Below are positions 41,131 through 50,745 of a stretch of DNA of 64,000 nucleotides, piece after piece. Below the pieces are notes generated by a model, which was not told where the DNA came from, ran no database searches, and saw only the letters and a program-made list of their open reading frames with translations. This DNA comes from Thiotrichaceae bacterium. Lineage in GTDB: Bacteria > Pseudomonadota > Gammaproteobacteria > Beggiatoales > Beggiatoaceae. Where the stretch lies: assembly GCA_029939505.1 (NCBI GenBank), contig JAOZSV010000002.1, positions 1 through 64,000 on the forward strand. The letters are read 5' to 3'. The translations under genes and the position numbers were made by a program. Positions within the stretch are counted from its first letter, which is position 1, and each line of letters opens with the position of its first letter.

Positions 41131-43848
41131 ATGTTATTTATTGCTAATTTGAAAATCAAATACAAACTGATGTTAATGCTCTTTTTTCCTCTCGTCGGAT
41201 TATTACATTTTTCCAGTAATCTTATGATTGAAAAATCGCATATCGCCAGAGATATGGAAGGATTAGCGGAATTAACGCAATTGTCAAAACATCTCAGTCA
41301 TATCGTCCATGCAATTCAATTGGAACGGGGCGCAAGTAGCTTGTTTTTGAAAAGTCAAGGTCAAAAATTCTCCAAGAGACTCAGCCAATATCGTACTGAA
41401 ACCGATGAATCCATCACGATATTAAGGGATTATTTACAAAAACTTGATAGCCAGCAATTTGAGAGCGATCTTAACACGAAACTCGCTCAGATGTTAAAAA
41501 TGTTGAAGCACGTTAAATATCTCCGTACCGATGTAACAAGCCTGAAAATTCAACAACCTAAAGCCGTAGAACGCTATACTGAGATTAACGATACTTTATT
41601 TAAATTTCTGATACAGTCTTCTCAATACGCCAACTATAAAGACGTTCTTCCACTCAAACTCGCCTATATTAATCTCTTAAATGCAAAGGAAAAAGCAGGA
41701 TTAGAACGCGCTTTGTTATCAGCCGTGTTTAGTCAAAAATCACTTGAACCGGGACAATTCCGACAGTTTATTAAACTGGTTTCAGTGCAAAAAGCCTATT
41801 TGAATCATGATGTCATGCTTTATCTGACTGAGGAACAAAGAAAATTTCTAAATACACAATTATCATCAGGTCAATTTATCAAAGAAACCACAAGAATGCG
41901 TGAAATGGTTTACGCGGCTAGAACGACTAATGGCAAACTGCAAACAACAGTTGAACCTGAATATTGGTTTAAAATGCAAACCGGTAAAATTGATCTCTTC
42001 AAAAAAGTGGAGGATAAATTGGCTCACGATTTATATCTTAAAGCGGATAAAAATCATAAAGTCGCTAAGACTGATTTTTTTATCCTAATCATTGTGATGA
42101 TGAGCATCATTATCTTGGCAACCCTGTTTTTTGTCATTATCTTGACAGATACCACTCAACGTCTCAGTAAAGCCGTATGGATTGCCAACGAGATTGCCAA
42201 CGGAAATTTGAATAATCAAATTGAACTCTCATATAAGGATGAAACTGGATTGCTTAGTCATGCCCTTAATTCTATGCAAACCCAATTACGTGAACGCATT
42301 GAAAATGAAAAACAGGTTGCTGAGGAAGCCTTGCGTATTAACCGTGCGTTAGATAAAGCAACAACCAATATCCTGATTACCGACAAGGATTACAACATTA
42401 TCTACCTCAACGAAGCCGCGCAAAGTCTATTTCAAACAGAGGAAGAGAATATTCGCAAATCCCTCAAGAATTTTGATGCCAATCATTTAATCGGTGCAAA
42501 TTTTAATCTTTTTCATCAAAAAAACATTGAACAATTATCGTTATTAAAAGGATTAACAGGCAGCCACTTGGCAAAAATCGCTATTGATGATTTGGCACTT
42601 GAACATATCATTACCCCCGTGAACAATATCAATGGTGAACGTTTAGGTATGGTGGTTGAGTTTAACAATCGTACCATCGAAGTGGCGACTGAACAAGAAA
42701 TTAATCGAGTTTTGCAAGCTGCCTCTCAAGGCGATCTTCAACAACGTATCCATCTCGAAAACAAAAGTGGATTTTTCAAAACCTTCAGCGAAGGTATCAA
42801 TCAAATCATGGATTCCAACCAACTTGCGGTTGAAGACATTATGCGCCTTATCGCTGCCCTAGCCAACGGAGATTTGACTAAACAAATTGAAAATAAGTAT
42901 ATCGGCATTTTTGGACAATTAAAAAATGACATCAACTCAACTGTAGATAAGTTGACAGATATTATGACGGCAATATTGTTAATGGCGAGATCACTTAATA
43001 ACACCGCCGAAAATATCTCAGAAGACAATATCAACCTCAGTCACCGTACCAAAGCACAAGCCGCATCGCTAGAAGAAACCGCCGCCAGTATGGAACAAAT
43101 AACCAGTACTGTGCAGCAAAATACAGATCATGCACAGCAAGCCAGCTGTTTAGCGGTTGATGCGAAAAACGGTGCCGAGCAAGGAGGTGAAGTCGTTGGA
43201 GCCACCATACAGGCTATGACAGAAATCAGTCACAGCAGCCAAAAAATCACTGATATTATTGGGGTTATTGATAATATTGCTTTTCAAACCAATCTGTTAG
43301 CACTCAATGCTGCTGTTGAAGCCGCCAGGGCTGGTGAACAAGGGCGAGGTTTTGCAGTAGTCGCAACTGAAGTGCGTAGCCTTGCACAACGCAGTGCATC
43401 TGCGGCAAAAGAAATCAAGGCGTTGATAAAAGATAGTGTTTGTAAAGTCAAAGAGGGTACAAAACTCGCCAATAAATCGGGTGAAAACCTAAAAGAAATT
43501 GTTCTTGCTGCAAAAAAAGTCAGTGAAATCATTACGGAAATTGCCACTGCTAATCATGAACAATCTTTAGGTATCCATCAGATTAACAAAGCAGTTGCAC
43601 AAATGGACGAAATGACTCAAAAAAATGCCGATTTAGTTGAAGTCGCCACCACTGCAAGTAATGACATGAAAGAACAAGCACAGACACTTAAAGAACAAGT
43701 TTCCTTTTTTAAAGTGACAGAAGGGGAATTACATCAAGAGAGCATTCAGAACGCTTTAGTCATTGATCATCCAACTATTCACGTGGAGGAAATCCCTAAA
43801 CGTTCAGCACCTTCTTTTTATAAAGAGACTGACTGGGAAGATTTTTGA
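41131..43848 (+). CDS. Methyl-accepting chemotaxis protein with NIT-like sensor, HAMP, PAS-like region
   Basis: [16 protein letters not shown] (nitrate/nitrite-sensing domain-like), MCP signalling hairpin [42 protein letters not shown]. Confidence 0.93.
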   Translation: MLFIANLKIKYKLMLMLFFPLVGLLHFSSNLMIEKSHIARDMEGLAELTQLSKHLSHIVHAIQLERGASSLFLKSQGQKFSKRLSQYRTETDESITILRDYLQKLDSQQFESDLNTKLAQMLKMLKHVKYLRTDVTSLKIQQPKAVERYTEINDTLFKFLIQSSQYANYKDVLPLKLAYINLLNAKEKAGLERALLSAVFSQKSLEPGQFRQFIKLVSVQKAYLNHDVMLYLTEEQRKFLNTQLSSGQFIKETTRMREMVYAARTTNGKLQTTVEPEYWFKMQTGKIDLFKKVEDKLAHDLYLKADKNHKVAKTDFFILIIVMMSIIILATLFFVIILTDTTQRLSKAVWIANEIANGNLNNQIELSYKDETGLLSHALNSMQTQLRERIENEKQVAEEALRINRALDKATTNILITDKDYNIIYLNEAAQSLFQTEEENIRKSLKNFDANHLIGANFNLFHQKNIEQLSLLKGLTGSHLAKIAIDDLALEHIITPVNNINGERLGMVVEFNNRTIEVATEQEINRVLQAASQGDLQQRIHLENKSGFFKTFSEGINQIMDSNQLAVEDIMRLIAALANGDLTKQIENKYIGIFGQLKNDINSTVDKLTDIMTAILLMARSLNNTAENISEDNINLSHRTKAQAASLEETAASMEQITSTVQQNTDHAQQASCLAVDAKNGAEQGGEVVGATIQAMTEISHSSQKITDIIGVIDNIAFQTNLLALNAAVEAARAGEQGRGFAVVATEVRSLAQRSASAAKEIKALIKDSVCKVKEGTKLANKSGENLKEIVLAAKKVSEIITEIATANHEQSLGIHQINKAVAQMDEMTQKNADLVEVATTASNDMKEQAQTLKEQVSFFKVTEGELHQESIQNALVIDHPTIHVEEIPKRSAPSFYKETDWEDF

Positions 43849-43861
43849 GATTTGAAAAAAG

Positions 43862-44068
43862 TTTTTGAGTCCAACGCTATTTTGGAGTCCAACGCTTTGG
43901 AAATAGGAGTCCAACGCTTTAGCTTTGGAAACAGGAGTCCAACGCTTTAGCTTTGGAAACAGGAGTCCAACGCTTTAGCTTTGGATTTTGGAGTCCAACG
44001 CTTTAGCTTTTGGAGTCCAACGCTTTGGATTTTCGAGTCCAACGCTTTAGCTTTGGATTTTGGAGTCA
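43862..44068. repeat. Direct array GGAGTCCAACGCTTTAGCTTTGGA (about 7-8 copies)
   Basis: Direct reading. Confidence 0.95.
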
Positions 44069-44091
44069 TAAACTGATTTAAAATAAAATAG

Positions 44092-44360
44092 CTTTGTACA
44101 GGACATTTTTTTATAAGTTATTGATTTAATTTGCTTTCCATTGTTAGAATCAGAATTTAAGAATTTAAGAATTTAAGAATTGAAAACATCATAAGTCATG
44201 TAGGTCGGGTTAGATGGCGTCGCAACGTAACCCGACATTTATCTACTAAAACATCGAATGCTTTCGCCTCGAATTGAATTTTTAGGAAAATGTCGGGTTA
44301 CTTTGCGACGCCAGCTAACCCGACCTACATAGCTAACAATAAAAAATGTCCTGTACAAAG
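44092..44360. repeat. Nested inverted repeat: 20/20 outer arms CTTTGTACAGGACATTTTTT, inner 41/43 arms ATGTAGGTCGGGTTAG...
   Basis: 44092-44111 vs 44341-44360; 44198-44240 vs 44288-44330. Confidence 0.95.
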
Positions 44361-44399
44361 ATAAAATAGTTAAAAATTGACCGTTTTTATAAATGTCGT

Positions 44400-44530
44400 T
44401 CTGTACTCCAAAATCATTCCAAAGCTAAAGCGTTGGACTCCTATTTCCAATGCTAAAGCGTTGGACTCCAAAATTATTCCAAAGCGTTGGACTCCAAAAT
44501 TATTCCAAAGCGTTGTATTCCAAAATCATT
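44400..44530. repeat. CCAAAGCTAAAGCGTTGGACTCC array, inverted relative to 43862-44068
   Basis: Direct reading. Confidence 0.93.
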
Positions 44531-44652
44531 CCAAATTAAAACTTTACATCTCCTCAAATAAAGCCTAAAATACTTTGCTCAGTCAACAATCATAGCGATA
44601 AAAGACTTCACGCTATTTTTGAAATATCGTATTAACCGTTAACAAATTAACA

Positions 44653-46752
44653 ATGAATATATTTAATAACCTAAAAATCAGAACAAAGCTAACTCTATCA
44701 ATTACTTTCTTAATGGCTATTGCAATTGCTGTTATTTCCACCATTATTGGCTATAAAGTACAAGAAATGGCCAACTCTGATGCAGAAATTATTGTCAAAG
44801 AAACTGCTAATCGTTATGCCAATTATGTCAGAGCAGAACTTGAAAAGCCTTTGTCTGAAGCAAGAGCGATTGCTATTCTATTTGAAACCGCTTCTCATAC
44901 TGAAGACCTCCAAATCACGCGAACAAAAATTAATTTATGGCTCAAAAATTTTATTGAACATGAATCCAATTTTTTTGGCATCGGTATCGTTTGTGAACCA
45001 GATGTTTTTTTTGAAAAAGATGCCAATTTCATTAATGCGCCTGGACATGATAAAAAAGGCCGTTTTGCTTCATATTGGACGCAGATAAAAAATGAAAAGG
45101 CGGTTTTAGAACCCCTTTTAAATTACGAAACCCAAGATTTTTATAAAAACACAAAAAAGGATGCGAAGGAAAGTATTATTGGTCCCTATCCCCATTCAGT
45201 ACGGGGCAAAGAACTTCGGTTAACCACGTTAGCGGTTCCCATGATTCATGTCATGGCGAATAATGAAGCAGACAAGCATTTTTTAGGTGTTATCAGAATC
45301 GACATAGCACTTGAATATTTACAGCAAAAACTGAGTGATCTTGACATATCGGATTTTAAAAATGCTTATGTCAGTGTCTATTCAACTAATGGAACCATTG
45401 TTGCCAGTAAAAATGCCGATTATATCGGAAAGAATCTCAATGAAACTACTTACAGTGAGGAGATGAAAGAATATATTTCAAAACTGGAATCTTTTCTTAT
45501 CACTAGAAAATCAAAAACGCTTGATAAAACGGTTATCACCTACGGCGCACCTATAGAAATTGGCAATACTGGCACCCGTTGGATGGTTGCGGTGAGTATT
45601 CCTGAAGATGAATTGTCTCTGGGATCAAAAGAGGTAAAATGGCGAATTATTCTCATTGGTTTTATCAGCATTATTGTTATGACGCTAGTGATATTCATTT
45701 CTTCAAAAACGATTTCTAACTCTTTAAATAAAGTCGTTAGCCTTTCCAAAGCCATTGCAAAGGGGAATTTGAATAATCAAATTGAATTGGTGAGAAAAGA
45801 TGAAATCGGACAATTATTACGCGCATTTGCTAGTATGCAAACGCAGTTACGCAACATTGTCAAAACAATCTCATTGACAGTTGATGTTGTTAATACTGCC
45901 GCCGAAGAAATTTCACAGGGCAATGTTAGCCTTAGTCAACGCACGGAAAAACAAGCCGCTTCACTTGAAGAAACGGCGGCGAATATGGAGCAAATGACTA
46001 GCACAGTACAGCACAATGCTGATAATGCCAAACAAGCCTCCGAATTAGCCATTAGTGCAAAAGAAAGTGCTTTACAAGGTGGTGAGGTTATTAATTCAAC
46101 AATCTGCGCCATAACTGAAATCAACAAGAGTAGTCAAAAAGTCACCGAAATCATTGGCGTAATCAATGACATTGCTTTTCAAACTAACCTGTTGGCACTT
46201 AATGCCGCTGTTGAAGCCGCTCGTGCGGGTGAATATGGGCGTGGTTTTGCAGTAGTCGCTTCCGAAGTACGCAATCTCGCACAACGCAGTGCTGCCGCTG
46301 CTAAAGAGATCAAAACATTAATACAAGACAGTGTTCTCAAAGTTGAAGAAGGCACCAAACTCGCTAATCAGTCGGGAGACACTTTAGGGGAAATCATCAC
46401 AGCAGTAAAAAAAGTCAGTGACATCATTTCTGAAATTGCGGCAGCCAATCAGGAACAATCTTTAGGCATTCGTCAGGTGAACAAATCCATTAGTCAAATG
46501 GATGAAATGACTCAAAAAAATGCGGTTTTAGTTGAAGAAGCGGCTACAACAAGTGGTGCTATGAAAGAGCAAGCATTAAGCCTGAAAGAACAGATCGCGT
46601 TTTTTAAGTTTGGGCAATATGAATTGCATCAAAACGCTAATCAAATATTCGTCAATCCTCTTCAAGAACAAGCAAATAAGGAAGAATATCAAAGGCATAA
46701 ACCGTTTATTTCACCACATTTCCATGAAGAAAATGAATGGAAAGATTTTTAA
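44653..46752 (+). CDS. Methyl-accepting chemotaxis protein with dCache-like sensor
   Basis: N-terminal TM, PDC-type extracellular domain, [45 protein letters not shown]. Confidence 0.95.
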   Translation: MNIFNNLKIRTKLTLSITFLMAIAIAVISTIIGYKVQEMANSDAEIIVKETANRYANYVRAELEKPLSEARAIAILFETASHTEDLQITRTKINLWLKNFIEHESNFFGIGIVCEPDVFFEKDANFINAPGHDKKGRFASYWTQIKNEKAVLEPLLNYETQDFYKNTKKDAKESIIGPYPHSVRGKELRLTTLAVPMIHVMANNEADKHFLGVIRIDIALEYLQQKLSDLDISDFKNAYVSVYSTNGTIVASKNADYIGKNLNETTYSEEMKEYISKLESFLITRKSKTLDKTVITYGAPIEIGNTGTRWMVAVSIPEDELSLGSKEVKWRIILIGFISIIVMTLVIFISSKTISNSLNKVVSLSKAIAKGNLNNQIELVRKDEIGQLLRAFASMQTQLRNIVKTISLTVDVVNTAAEEISQGNVSLSQRTEKQAASLEETAANMEQMTSTVQHNADNAKQASELAISAKESALQGGEVINSTICAITEINKSSQKVTEIIGVINDIAFQTNLLALNAAVEAARAGEYGRGFAVVASEVRNLAQRSAAAAKEIKTLIQDSVLKVEEGTKLANQSGDTLGEIITAVKKVSDIISEIAAANQEQSLGIRQVNKSISQMDEMTQKNAVLVEEAATTSGAMKEQALSLKEQIAFFKFGQYELHQNANQIFVNPLQEQANKEEYQRHKPFISPHFHEENEWKDF

Positions 46753-47378
46753 GTGAATGGTTTTCGAGTTTTTAGTTTTTTGAAAAAAAACTAAAAACTC
46801 GAAATGATGAATGGTGAATGATGTATGAACCTATCCCACTATTCATTTTTGAGCTTAGAAATCCGATTTTTTCAAAAAATCGCTTAAACCTCGTTCATTT
46901 TTGAGCTTAGAAATCCGATTTTTTGAAAGGATTTCTTAAACCGATTGTCAAAAACTCAAATATTTTTATTCATTGTTCTGCATTTTTGAATAGGGCCGGA
47001 TAGGTTCATGTATGAATGATTTAACCATTCACCATTCACCATTCGAGGTTTGAGTTTTTATCATCAGTAAAAACTAAAACTCGCATGAATAGTGGATGTC
47101 TTAATAGACCGTTTTTTAGTGTGGCTATTATGTTGATATTGTCGGTGATGAATAAAAAATATCAGTTTAAACAATCACTTGAAAATTATTTTCGGTGATT
47201 TAAAAGAGAATTTCATGAACTTCAAGAACGGATTGATGTAAAGTGTCTTTTGGAGGTGGTGGAAAAACGTCATGAGCGGGGCAACTTGGGCAACTTAAAC
47301 TGGTTGATTCCATGCAACGGGTACTCGCCGCGTTTTTCTTCAAAAAACTCAAACCTCGAAACCATTAACCATTAACCA

Positions 47379-47419
47379 TTCGAGGTTTGAGTTTTTCTTC
47401 AAAAAACTCAAACCTCGAA
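47379..47419. repeat. TTCGAGGTTTGAGTTTTTCTTCAAAAAACTCAAACCTCGAA 41 bp palindrome
   Basis: 18 bp perfect arms, CTTCA loop. Confidence 0.97.
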
Positions 47420-47449
47420 ACCATTAACCATTCACCATTATTATTAAAG

Positions 47450-48919
47450 ATGAAACAAAAAAGCACTATTCTAATTGTTGATGATGACTCAATAGGGCGT
47501 GAAACGCTAAACGTATTACTCTGTAATCAGGGATATGACTTAGCTTTTGCTGTTAATGGACCAGAAGCCTTAATTAAAGCAGCAGAATTAAGCCCTGATG
47601 TCATCTTATTGGATGTCATGATGCCGGGTATGGATGGCTTTGAAGTTTGCCGACGTTTGCGTAAAGATAAATCACTTGCTAACGTACCCATTCTCATGCT
47701 CACATCCTTAGGTGATCGTGAATCACGCCTACAAGGGCTTGAAGCTGGCGCAGACGATTTTATCTCCAAACCCTTTGACACCTTTGAATTGCGGGCGAGA
47801 TTAAAAACCATTACAAAGCTTAATCGCTATCACACCTTACTCGTAGAACAGGCTAAGTTTGAGTGGGTTGTTGAGCAGGCTGATGATGCTTATGTGATAC
47901 TTGATCACAATGATCAAATATTTTATGCCAATTCACAAGCGCGTAAGTATTTTAACTTGCAGACAAAGCAAGATGAACCAATAGGTGAAAAATTCTTAGA
48001 ATTGGCGAAGAAACACTACCATTGCGAGCCGCAACAAACTTGGACGAATTGGTTAGAATATGTTAATCAACCTTCTCCTCGCTATCTTGTGCATCCAGAA
48101 ACCTCAAACGCTCACGCACTCTGGTTACAAGTTGACGTGATGGAAATGTCGCGAGGTGCTGGCGAAAAGTATTTAGTTCGCCTGCGTAATGTGACAGATA
48201 CGATTTTAGCTGAAAGACGAAAATGGACTTTCCAAGGGCAAATACGTCACAAGTTGAAAACACCCCTTTCTCCCATCACGATGGGGCTTGAATATCTTAA
48301 AAGCAATTACGCAGATTTGAGTGAGACGGATAGAAAAGAATTTATTGAAATTGCTTACTCTGGCGCGACACGCCTCCATGCTGAAATTGAAGAAATTTTC
48401 AGATATCTGGATGTCTCTGATGTGCTTAAACCAGAATTTGGCATTTGTCAGATCACTGATATTCTATTGATCATCGACACCATTAAAGAAGACATGGCAC
48501 TGAAATCCGTTCATGTTTCACAGAAGAATATTAAAAGCCCTGATAATATTTCTATCTTTTTTTCTCCACAGGCGATGGAATTGGTATTGACAGAACTCTT
48601 ATCCAATGCGAAAAAGTTTCATCCAGAAGGTTCGCCCTGCTTAGAAATCAATATATCTGCTATTCCAGAAGGCTTATGTCTGCAAGTTTGTGATGATGGT
48701 TTGCAATTGTCGCCAGAGCAAATGGCTAATATTTGGACTCCCTTTTATCAGGGCGAGAAAAGTTTTACTGGTGAAGCAGAGGGAATGGGGCTTGGTTTAT
48801 CAATGGTGGCTTCATTGATATGGGAAATAGGGGGTACATGCCATGCCTATAACCGTAAAGAAAAAAAGGGTATAATTATAGAATTGACTTTGCCCTTTGC
48901 TAATACTTTCGAGGTTTGA
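47450..48919 (+). CDS. Response regulator-PAS-histidine kinase protein (start 47450 preferred over 47387)
   Basis: ILIVDDDSIGRETLNVLL receiver; RHKLKTPLSPITMGLEYL H-box; GMGLGLSMVASLIWEIGG. Confidence 0.93.
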   Translation: MKQKSTILIVDDDSIGRETLNVLLCNQGYDLAFAVNGPEALIKAAELSPDVILLDVMMPGMDGFEVCRRLRKDKSLANVPILMLTSLGDRESRLQGLEAGADDFISKPFDTFELRARLKTITKLNRYHTLLVEQAKFEWVVEQADDAYVILDHNDQIFYANSQARKYFNLQTKQDEPIGEKFLELAKKHYHCEPQQTWTNWLEYVNQPSPRYLVHPETSNAHALWLQVDVMEMSRGAGEKYLVRLRNVTDTILAERRKWTFQGQIRHKLKTPLSPITMGLEYLKSNYADLSETDRKEFIEIAYSGATRLHAEIEEIFRYLDVSDVLKPEFGICQITDILLIIDTIKEDMALKSVHVSQKNIKSPDNISIFFSPQAMELVLTELLSNAKKFHPEGSPCLEINISAIPEGLCLQVCDDGLQLSPEQMANIWTPFYQGEKSFTGEAEGMGLGLSMVASLIWEIGGTCHAYNRKEKKGIIIELTLPFANTFEV

Positions 48920-49053
48920 ACTCAAGGTTAATCGTTTTTCGTAACGACTCAGGCGTTAGCCTTGAAATTGGTTTCAAGGCTAAAAGCTAAAGCAGACTAA
49001 AGCAGACTAAAGATTGAGTCGCAAAGCCAGCCGACAAGAACGGAGACTTTATC

Positions 49054-49272
49054 ATGAAAAAAGAAAGCATTGTTAGATACTCTACCGAAGAACTCAAAAA
49101 TTTCGAGATAAATGGCGGTGATAAAACAGATTGGCAAAGTCTCAGTCTTATGAAAGACGAAGATATCAAGTATGATGAAGATTCACCAAAAATCACCGAA
49201 GAGATGTTTTCCAAAGCCACTACACCAAAACAGAACCAAACGGAAATCACCTTAGGAATGGTCACGAAATAA
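49054..49272 (+). CDS. Small protein resembling the N-terminus of BrnA-type antitoxins
   Basis: MKKESIVRYSTEELKNF...DKTDWQSLSLMKDEDI layout; no BrnT toxin seen next to it. Confidence 0.45.
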   Translation: MKKESIVRYSTEELKNFEINGGDKTDWQSLSLMKDEDIKYDEDSPKITEEMFSKATTPKQNQTEITLGMVTK

Positions 49273-49679
49273 CTTCCCGTTTTGTATTTTTGCTTTAGTT
49301 ACCACAGGTTCCACCTGTGGCTATTCACATTCAACCCCTATCGGGGTTGGCAAATCATTGACAGATAGAGGGAAATTATTTCATGATCATTCCTTATCAT
49401 TGGATTCAGATATGATTAAATATTCTGAGAAAGTTCGCCAGACTGTGCTTGAAGTTGAGAAAAAGTATCAGATCAAATTCAAATATGTTGAGCATCTTGG
49501 CGGTGAGCTAGTACACTGTCAAGTCAATTCTGACGGGTAGGGATTTTCAACGAGAGGGCAGACAGATATGTCTGCCCTTACAGAACCCGATACTTAATGC
49601 TTGACAATGTACTAGAGCCGCTTAGTAAGACTGCAAAACTGGCTTAAATCGCTTCAACTTGGATAATTATTGTTAATAA

Positions 49680-50300
49680 TTACTTTATATTCAAAGACTT
49701 AACAATATATCCTATACGTTCAATAATACCAGAAACATTACTAACATGATAATTTTGGTCATCTAAAGTCAGAATATTGTCTTTTAACAACATAAATTCC
49801 CATACTTCTCCATCAGTTATAATACCATACACCTGTTCTTGCTTGGGAAACATTTTTAAGGTGGCAACCAATTCTGATAAACATTGACCAATCCCTTTAC
49901 TGAGTTCACGCGGTTTGGCTTCAATTATTGAGATAACTGGATAAATAAAATCAAAAATATCCATGCTGATAGCGTAATCACAATTACCATTTAATTGATG
50001 CGGTAAATCTGGCATTTGCTCTTTAGGAACACTTAACTCTTTTTCCAGAAAAATACCTAAATCATAGATAAAACAGGCTTCAGATACAACTGGAGTGACT
50101 AATAACCCTTTTCTAGTCGCTTCATTGTCAGCTGTTACCGATTTAATACGTAGTACCGAGTTATTTAACCGACTTTGTAACTCGGAATATTTTTGCTCAC
50201 TGTATTCTAATGTGGCAAATAAATCATCATGTTTGACTACAATATTAAAGATTTCTCTAAGTCGATTAATTGGGTATCCATAATATTCACTGAAAGCCAT
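49680..50300 (-). CDS. Hypothetical protein, type I restriction HsdR N-terminal-like (PD-(D/E)XK?)
   Basis: NCDYAISMDIFDFIYPVISIIEAKPRELSKGIGQCLSELVAT resembles D...EAK nuclease motif. Confidence 0.6.
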   Translation of the reverse strand: MAFSEYYGYPINRLREIFNIVVKHDDLFATLEYSEQKYSELQSRLNNSVLRIKSVTADNEATRKGLLVTPVVSEACFIYDLGIFLEKELSVPKEQMPDLPHQLNGNCDYAISMDIFDFIYPVISIIEAKPRELSKGIGQCLSELVATLKMFPKQEQVYGIITDGEVWEFMLLKDNILTLDDQNYHVSNVSGIIERIGYIVKSLNIK

Positions 50301-50362
50301 ATTTGCACCTTATGTTGATAGTTAAAAAATGGTAAGTACTCAGCCTTGAAATGTGAATGGAA

Positions 50363-50400
50363 TTCGAGGTTTTAGTTTTCAAAAAAACTAAAACCTCGAA
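50363..50400. repeat. TTCGAGGTTTTAGTTTT palindrome
   Basis: Inverted repeat. Confidence 0.92.
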
Positions 50401-50745
50401 AACGCTTCATGTGCGTATTGGAGTACAACGCTTCAGCTTTGTGCGTATTGGAGTACAACGCTTTAAGATTGAATAGTTACAAAAAATGTTAGTGATACAA
50501 GAAACGGGCAGTTTTTTCAAAAAACTGGCCGTTTATAACCCGTGCTGAAATCCGTTTATTCATCAGATGTACTATTTTTTAGTGATAAAATCAACGAGTT
50601 ACATTATAACAATTTTGTCCTGTATAGAACATTGTAAAAAAACGGTTTAATCCTGTCAATCCCTTAATCCGTTTTCCAGCCTAAAGTTTTTCTTCAAAAA
50701 ACTAAAACATCAACCTGTTCAAAAATTTTAAGGAGCTACAAAATT

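Noticed and set aside
43862-44068. Possible CRISPR array of GGAGTCCAACGCTTTAGCTTTGGA units
   Set aside because: Units are nearly contiguous with no unique spacers; dispersed copies occur throughout the window.
47387-47449. Upstream start of the response regulator-kinase ORF
   Set aside because: The first 21 codons are within the TTCGAGGTTTGAG palindrome and ATTAACCATT repeat; MKQKSTILIVDDD at 47450 is the natural start.
49358-49540. 60 aa ORF (MTDRGKLFHDHSLSLDSDMIKYSEKVRQ...)
   Set aside because: Protein-like composition but no recognisable family and no clear ribosome binding site; not enough to call a gene.
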